8,797 nt of DNA from Sulfidibacterium sp964473895 (GTDB lineage Bacteria > Bacteroidota > Bacteroidia > Bacteroidales > F082): NCBI GenBank assembly GCA_964473895.1, contig CAYYRE010000134.1:1-8797 (forward strand), read 5' to 3'. The notes under the pieces are model-generated. The model did no database searches. It was given only the letters and a program-made list of their open reading frames with translations, and had not been told where the DNA came from. A program made the translations under genes and the position numbers. Shown here in pieces: positions 6,301 through 8,797 of the stretch. Position 1 is the stretch's first letter. Each line of letters opens with the position of its first letter.

Positions 6301-7810
6301 CGAGTGACGAGATCATGGGAACATAAGTCAGGCTAAGCAAGATGGCTCCCAAAACGGCAAAACCGAAAGTGTAAGCCATGGGTTGAAACATTTTTCCTTC
6401 AATACCCGTCAAAAATAAAATGGGGGTAAATACGATTAAAATAATGAGCTGCCCGAAAAAAGCGGAATTCATCATGGTACTTGAGGCTTTGTAGGCGACT
6501 TCGTCCATTTCGCGCCGGTCGAATTTGCTCTTGCCTGCACGGATACGTTTTTCAATTTCATGGACGGTTCCTTCCACAACAATTACGGCTCCATCTACAA
6601 TGATTCCGAAATCGATGGCCCCCAGGCTCATAAGATTAGCCCATACACCGAATATTTTCATCAGGATAAAGGCAAACAGGAGGGATAATGGAATGACCGA
6701 TGCGGTGATCAGTCCCCCCCGCAGGCTTCCCAATAGCAACACCAACACAAAAATAACAATCAGGGAACCTTCGATCAGGTTTTTGGCTACGGTGGATGTG
6801 GTACGGTGGATCAGATCGCTGCGGTCCAGGAAAGGGGCAATAACAAGTCCTTCGGGAAGCGACTTTTGTACCTTTTCCAACCTTTTTTTTACATTTTGAA
6901 TGACGGCATTGGGATTGGAACCTTTTAGCATAAGCACCATTCCACCTACCGCTTCATGGCCGTCCTGGGTAACGGCACCGTATCGTACGTTGTGACCGAA
7001 ATGGACCTTCTCGGCCACATCTTTGATGAGGATGGGGATTCCGTTATTGGTTCTGATGACGATGTTACGGAGATCTTTGAGTGACCGTGCCAGACCTTCG
7101 CCCCGGATAAAGTTGGCCATGTGATTTCTTTCAATATAAGCCCCTCCGGTATTTACGTTGTTTTTTTCGAGGGCTTCAAAAACTTCGGCAATGGAAACCT
7201 TCATGGCATTCAGTTTTTCCGGATTCAAAGCAATTTCGTATTGTTTTATGCTTCCTCCAAAAGAATTGACTTCGACCACCCCGGGAATCAGTGCCAGCTG
7301 ACGCTTGACAATCCAGTCCTGAATGGTGCGTAACTGCTGTGGTGTGTACACGGTATCGTAGCCGGGTTTGGTTTTGATGGTGTATTGTAATATTTCTCCC
7401 AATCCGGTGGTGATGGGCCCCATGAAAGGTTCTCCGAATTGTGCCGGGATTTCCTCTTTCACGGTGTTGAGCTTTTCCTGCACCAACTGCCGGGGCAGAT
7501 AGGTTCCCATGTCGTCTTTAAAAACAATGGTTACCACCGAAAGGCCAAAACGGGAGATGGAACGGATTTCAGTAATCCCCGGCAAATTGGCCATTTCAAG
7601 TTCCACAGGATAGGTAACAAATTGTTCGATATCTTCGGTGGACAAAGTGGGCGAAACGGTTATGACTTGTACCTGATTGTTGGTAATATCGGGTACCGAT
7701 CCTAAATTGACGGTCATCATAGAATAAATACCCATGCCCGTGAGCGCCAGTAACAACAGGCCCACAATGAATTTGTTTTTTATGGAAAAAGCTATGATTT
7801 TATTGATCAT
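3398..7810 (-). CDS. czcA: CzcA-type RND divalent-metal efflux pump fused to a CzcC-type outer-membrane factor
   Basis: 1470 residues from the ATG at 7810. Residues 1-1048 are a complete heavy-metal RND proton antiporter: TM1 (about 8-28), first periplasmic domain, TM2-6 (about 344-502), TM7 (about 546-566), second periplasmic domain, and TM8-12 (about 885-1041). The TM4 motif DFGIIVDGAVIVVEG gives D400, D406 and E413, matching the CzcA relay residues D402/D408/E415 and not the Cu/Ag pattern. Residues 1049-1053 (RRKRK) and a hydrophobic stretch (1059-1078) ending in LKAQQ look like an internal signal peptide. Residues 1082-1470 are a TolC/CzcC-like outer-membrane factor with coiled-coil repeats, near the usual CzcC length. 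There is no separate czcC. The frame has an earlier ATG at 7876, but the added 22 residues are polar and unlike the family N-terminus. The stop directly precedes czcB. Zn/Cd/Co export is inferred. Confidence 0.95.
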   Translation of the reverse strand: MINKIIAFSIKNKFIVGLLLLALTGMGIYSMMTVNLGSVPDITNNQVQVITVSPTLSTEDIEQFVTYPVELEMANLPGITEIRSISRFGLSVVTIVFKDDMGTYLPRQLVQEKLNTVKEEIPAQFGEPFMGPITTGLGEILQYTIKTKPGYDTVYTPQQLRTIQDWIVKRQLALIPGVVEVNSFGGSIKQYEIALNPEKLNAMKVSIAEVFEALEKNNVNTGGAYIERNHMANFIRGEGLARSLKDLRNIVIRTNNGIPILIKDVAEKVHFGHNVRYGAVTQDGHEAVGGMVLMLKGSNPNAVIQNVKKRLEKVQKSLPEGLVIAPFLDRSDLIHRTTSTVAKNLIEGSLIVIFVLVLLLGSLRGGLITASVIPLSLLFAFILMKIFGVWANLMSLGAIDFGIIVDGAVIVVEGTVHEIEKRIRAGKSKFDRREMDEVAYKASSTMMNSAFFGQLIILIVFTPILFLTGIEGKMFQPMAYTFGFAVLGAILLSLTYVPMISSLVMKPTENKKSLFARLETSLEKVSRRLISAIQRVYDPLLRISLKHKLTVLGLAVLFFVSALFVFSRMGGEFIPVLDEGDIAMQTFLRPGSSLSETVNREKEVEKLILSNFPEVKTMVARIGVADIPTDPMGFDYTDSFLILEKDKNKWVSAKTKEELIEKIKEKVSQLPGLNFAFSQPVELRFNELLTGVREDVAVKIYGEDLHVLAQKGEEAAAIIKTVPGAEDVTMERTAGLPQMTVRYNRKKLAQYGLDIQKLNRYVTSAFAGSKAGVIFEGEKRFDLVIRFDQSHRKSINDLRNLYIDLPNGNQVPIKEVAEISFKPGPMQISRDNTFRRIYVGVNVRNRDVQSLVQEIQQKLDAQLKLPSGYYITYGGAFENLQRAKNRLLVVVPIALALIFILLYFALHSLPQTVMIYMAVPLAAIGGIYSLWLRGMPFSISAGVGFIVLFGVAVLNGLVLISRMNSLKEEGVTDITKRVFLATHERLRPILLTAVAAMLGFLPMAISASAGAEVQRPLATVVIGGLFSATLLTLVVVPILYALVERRAGRRKRKFNLRPPVTIILLLALGTGLFLSPISLKAQQTPDTLHTISLAKAVEMAKTRFPAIKAAQLEVDNQKALKKTAWDVGNTEIATGAEELGNGTVDGITNVLSVTQEFDILSINAKNKVANQKILLSETALQLTELEVVREVSKAWGSVYVARQRYLLFGELDSLMKKFARAARLRFETQATSKLEYLSAQNQTKQVEAQKQKAMRDYLMALRQLNMWFASDTVFTAENIPEEQLEKGVFLFPDSVKSHPLLRWYSQKVLLAQEQYRLAKTQFLPKFSLMYGTQKIGSQKGFYKYEIGVRIPLVFAAQSGRTKSANIARSIAKANLQQKSMEIQSQYEKLTEDYKKWQSTWHYYYREALPVAKEQRQGAMTAYQQGAIGYVGFLQNVRDAMQLEFDAQEAFARYLEARFRLEFFIQLSQKK
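4568..4666 (-). other. Internal signal-peptide-like linker between pump and channel domains
   Basis: This part of the fused gene encodes a basic cluster (RRKRK), a hydrophobic helix of about 20 residues and the sequence LKA before QQT. It resembles the signal peptide of a once separate outer-membrane factor. RND pumps end in the cytoplasm after twelve helices, so a thirteenth segment is needed to place the channel domain outside. No ATG, GTG or TTG start codon is evident in frame at the linker, so separate translation is unlikely. Cleavage after A1081 by signal peptidase I would release a mature channel protein. Confidence 0.6.
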
Positions 7811-8059
7811 TTTGTTTGAATTTTTGATTTGTATTTTCGGTTTTTTCCCGGTACCGGGAAAATGATGGGGTTTCATCCCCTCTTTTTAAAGGAAACGGAT
7901 GGATGAACGAAAGCCACTTTTGTTCGTTACTTTGTTCAGTACCAAGAAGTTTTTTTGATGGATACGGTCTGGTTTCGTTCCCGGTAAAAAGAGTCATTAC
8001 ACAGTCCAAAAAAGGATGTTGAAATGTATTCGGGGAAAGCCAACCTGTGAAAAAACAGG
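7811..8059 (-). promoter_or_regulatory. Untranslated leader of the pump gene, hairpin-rich
   Basis: This 249-nt gap lies between the DUF6660-like stop and the pump ATG. I found no recognisable gene and no TAnnTTTG promoter on the minus strand. It holds an imperfect 9-bp stem with a 3-nt loop at 7905-7925 (one A/C mismatch in the minus-strand RNA), a GGGG/CCCC stem with a 6-nt loop at 7867-7880, and a perfect 20-bp palindrome at 7843-7862. The last 30 nt before the ATG are A-rich, as is usual for Bacteroidota start regions. The length and structure suggest a regulated leader, but it matches no riboswitch I know. Confidence 0.4.
7843..7862. repeat. Perfect 20-bp palindrome upstream of czcA
   Basis: TTTTCCCGGTACCGGGAAAA is identical to its own reverse complement, centred between 7852 and 7853, about 33 nt before the pump start codon. 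In the operon direction it is followed by A residues, not T, so it is not a terminator for the operon. It could be an operator for a dimeric regulator or a leader hairpin close to the translation start. Confidence 0.6.
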
Positions 8060-8068
8060 TCAGGCTTT
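8036..8068 (-). other. Strong hairpin over the stop codon of the DUF6660-like gene
   Basis: AAAGCC (8036-8041) pairs with GGCTTT (8063-8068), and ACCTGT (8043-8048) pairs with ACAGGT (8055-8060), with a 1/2-nt internal loop and a 6-nt apical loop. That gives 12 base pairs in all. The stop codon (8060-8062) lies within the structure. The minus-strand sequence after it is not T-rich, so it is not a standard intrinsic terminator. It may lower read-through or mark an RNA-processing point between the regulator and pump genes. Confidence 0.5.
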
Positions 8069-8368
8069 GGGCGGTTGCCAAATGGCGTGCCGGACCGGTA
8101 TCATGTGAAATACCAAAGGTTCGGTAAACAGGCGTATGGTGATCGAATGAAAAGAAATCAAAAAGTTTTCGGCCGGCATAAAAGCGCTGTGGCCGGTGTG
8201 ACAAAAGAAAAACGGATTACAAATATCAAAGGCGGCATCCGGGGCGTGTTGCACCGTAAGTACAATGTCGGGTGATGAGGGTGTCAGGCCATCCGCCTCA
8301 TCATTGCACGGAACTGCCGACAAAATGAGGATCAACATGGATAATATGAGCGACAGTGCCTTTTTCAT
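8060..8368 (-). CDS. Small exported Cys/His-containing protein, DUF6660-like
   Basis: 102 residues. It has an N-terminal signal peptide or anchor (MKKALSLILSMLILILSAVPC, residues 1-21), then a short polar region, the motif C50-N-P-F-F-F-C56-H57-T-G-H60, and the ending IWQPPKA. The C-N-P-F block and the terminal IWQPPK match my recollection of DUF6660, a family of roughly 100-residue exported Bacteroidota proteins often encoded beside CzcA-type pumps. Family members usually have more cysteines in the central block; here two cysteines and two histidines remain. A periplasmic metal-binding or accessory role is inferred from location and residues only; no function is known to me. Its ATG overlaps the arsR stop by 4 nt, so it is almost certainly translated with the repressor. 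An overlapping frame (7800-8204) was judged spurious. Confidence 0.75.
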   Translation of the reverse strand: MKKALSLILSMLILILSAVPCNDEADGLTPSSPDIVLTVQHAPDAAFDICNPFFFCHTGHSAFMPAENFLISFHSITIRLFTEPLVFHMIPVRHAIWQPPKA

Positions 8369-8718
8369 GATTCGCTGATATGTTCGGAAATCAGATCGAT
8401 CAACTGACTGATATGGTTGTCTGTAAGTGAATAGTAGGCCAATTTCCCCTCTTTGCGGAATTTTACAATGTTCATGTTGCGTAAATAACGCAACTGGTGC
8501 GACAATCCCGAAACCGAAATCCCTACAAGGGCGGTGAGGTCACAAACACAAAGTTCGGCATGGCGTAAGGCCTGTATGACCCTTAAGCGGGTAGGATCGG
8601 CCAGCGCTTTCAAAAAGTCGGCCATGGTATGAATGGATGGCCCCGAAGCCAAAGCGCGGGCTACACGGTCTACTTCGTCTTTGTGAATGATGGATATGTC
8701 GCAAACATCGTTGCTCAT
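8365..8718 (-). CDS. ArsR/SmtB-family metal-sensing repressor (CadC/SmtB-like)
   Basis: Winged-helix DNA-binding repressor, 117 residues from the chosen start, expected to release its operator when it binds metal. The core ALADPTRLRVIQAL, the metal-box ELCVCDL and the wing RKEGKLAYYSL are typical of the family. Two metal sites can be read. The alpha-3N type has C57 and C59 in ELCVCD, with C6 and possibly H12 from the N-terminal arm, as in CadC. The alpha-5 type has D100, H102, H113 and E116, with exactly the D-x-H-x10-H-x2-E spacing of SmtB. This suggests Zn/Cd/Pb sensing rather than As alone. An ATG at 8751 would add 11 residues, but it lies inside the promoter -7 region, so the ATG at 8718 is preferred. 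The stop overlaps the next start by 4 nt (ATGA), implying translational coupling. The family is certain; the inducer is inferred. Confidence 0.95.
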   Translation of the reverse strand: MSNDVCDISIIHKDEVDRVARALASGPSIHTMADFLKALADPTRLRVIQALRHAELCVCDLTALVGISVSGLSHQLRYLRNMNIVKFRKEGKLAYYSLTDNHISQLIDLISEHISES

Positions 8719-8740
8719 TGTTCTTGTTTGAATGATTGTG

Positions 8741-8771
8741 CAAATATACAACTATAATTTTACCACACAAA
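8741..8771 (-). promoter_or_regulatory. Bacteroidota-type promoter for the metal-resistance operon
   Basis: Read on the minus strand, TTTG (8768-8771) is followed by exactly 19 nt and then TATATTTG (8741-8748). This fits the Bacteroidota primary sigma consensus TTTG / 19-21 nt / TAnnTTTG. Transcription would start near 8732-8736, leaving a leader of only about 15 nt before the ATG at 8718. It is the only full match to this consensus found on the minus strand of the non-coding gaps, so it probably serves several downstream genes. Confidence 0.85.
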
Positions 8772-8797
8772 TTTTTTTTAAAATTTCATGTATATTT
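8742..8797. promoter_or_regulatory. Candidate operator: inverted repeats around the arsR promoter
   Basis: AAATATACA (8742-8750) and TGTATATTT (8789-8797) form a perfect 9-bp inverted repeat 38 nt apart. The left arm covers the -7 element. Inside it, AAATTTT (8769-8775) and AAAATTT (8780-8786) form a second perfect inverted repeat with a 4-nt T loop, next to the -33 element. Repressors of this family usually bind AT-rich dyads overlapping their own promoter, so these are candidate sites. The DNA is very AT-rich, so chance matches are possible, and the right arm ends at the window edge. Confidence 0.35.

Noticed and set aside
7811..7876. Upstream ATG extending the pump by 22 residues
   Set aside because: The extension is polar, contains the palindrome sequence, and precedes a normal family N-terminus (MINKIIAFSIKNK). 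The start at 7810 also places the relay residues at 400/406/413, close to CzcA numbering.
7800..8204. Minus-strand open frame of 134 codons across the leader and the DUF6660-like gene
   Set aside because: It overlaps the DUF6660-like gene in another frame and runs into the pump start, with no domain, signal peptide or homology that I recognise.
8719..8751. Upstream ATG extending the ArsR protein by 11 residues
   Set aside because: It overlaps the -7 promoter element, so that ATG would not be in the transcript made from the recognised promoter.

Overview
The window looks like a chromosomal metal-resistance locus from a member of the Bacteroidota. The grounds are A-rich start regions without Shine-Dalgarno motifs, a textbook Bacteroidota promoter (TTTG, 19-nt spacer, TATATTTG) before the first gene, a small exported protein of a type I know only from that phylum, and an RND pump fused to its outer-membrane channel. 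Genus cannot be called. All seven supported genes lie on the minus strand, so the locus reads from right to left.

Right end (8797 to 8060): a promoter drives an ArsR/SmtB-family repressor carrying residues for two metal sites, one CadC-like (Cys-rich) and one SmtB-like (Asp/His/Glu). It overlaps by 4 nt a small Cys/His-containing exported protein resembling DUF6660. A 249-nt untranslated stretch follows, with several hairpins and a perfect 20-bp palindrome, but no visible promoter.

Centre (7810 to 2186): a 1470-residue fusion of a CzcA-type RND pump to a CzcC-type outer-membrane factor, joined by what looks like an internal signal peptide, followed without a gap by the periplasmic adaptor lipoprotein CzcB. 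Together these supply a complete tripartite efflux system. The pump has the CzcA-type D-F-G...D-G-A...E proton-relay motif, which points to divalent cations (Zn, Cd or Co) rather than Cu/Ag. The sensor sites agree.

Left part (2185 to 1): a 251-nt gap holds GC-rich tandem imperfect palindromes, with a 10-bp direct repeat on either side. Then come a PII-like protein of the type linked to metal pumps, a short CDF-like cation transporter with an N-terminal HMA-like domain, and a diheme cytochrome c. No promoter is visible before this second group, so read-through from the pump genes is plausible.

Working model (inference): metal releases the ArsR repressor. The RND complex then exports divalent metal across the envelope, the CDF-like protein and PII-like protein contribute transport or sensing, and the small exported protein may act in the periplasm. 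The role of the cytochrome here is unclear. I saw no tRNA, rRNA, CRISPR array, transposase or replication origin.
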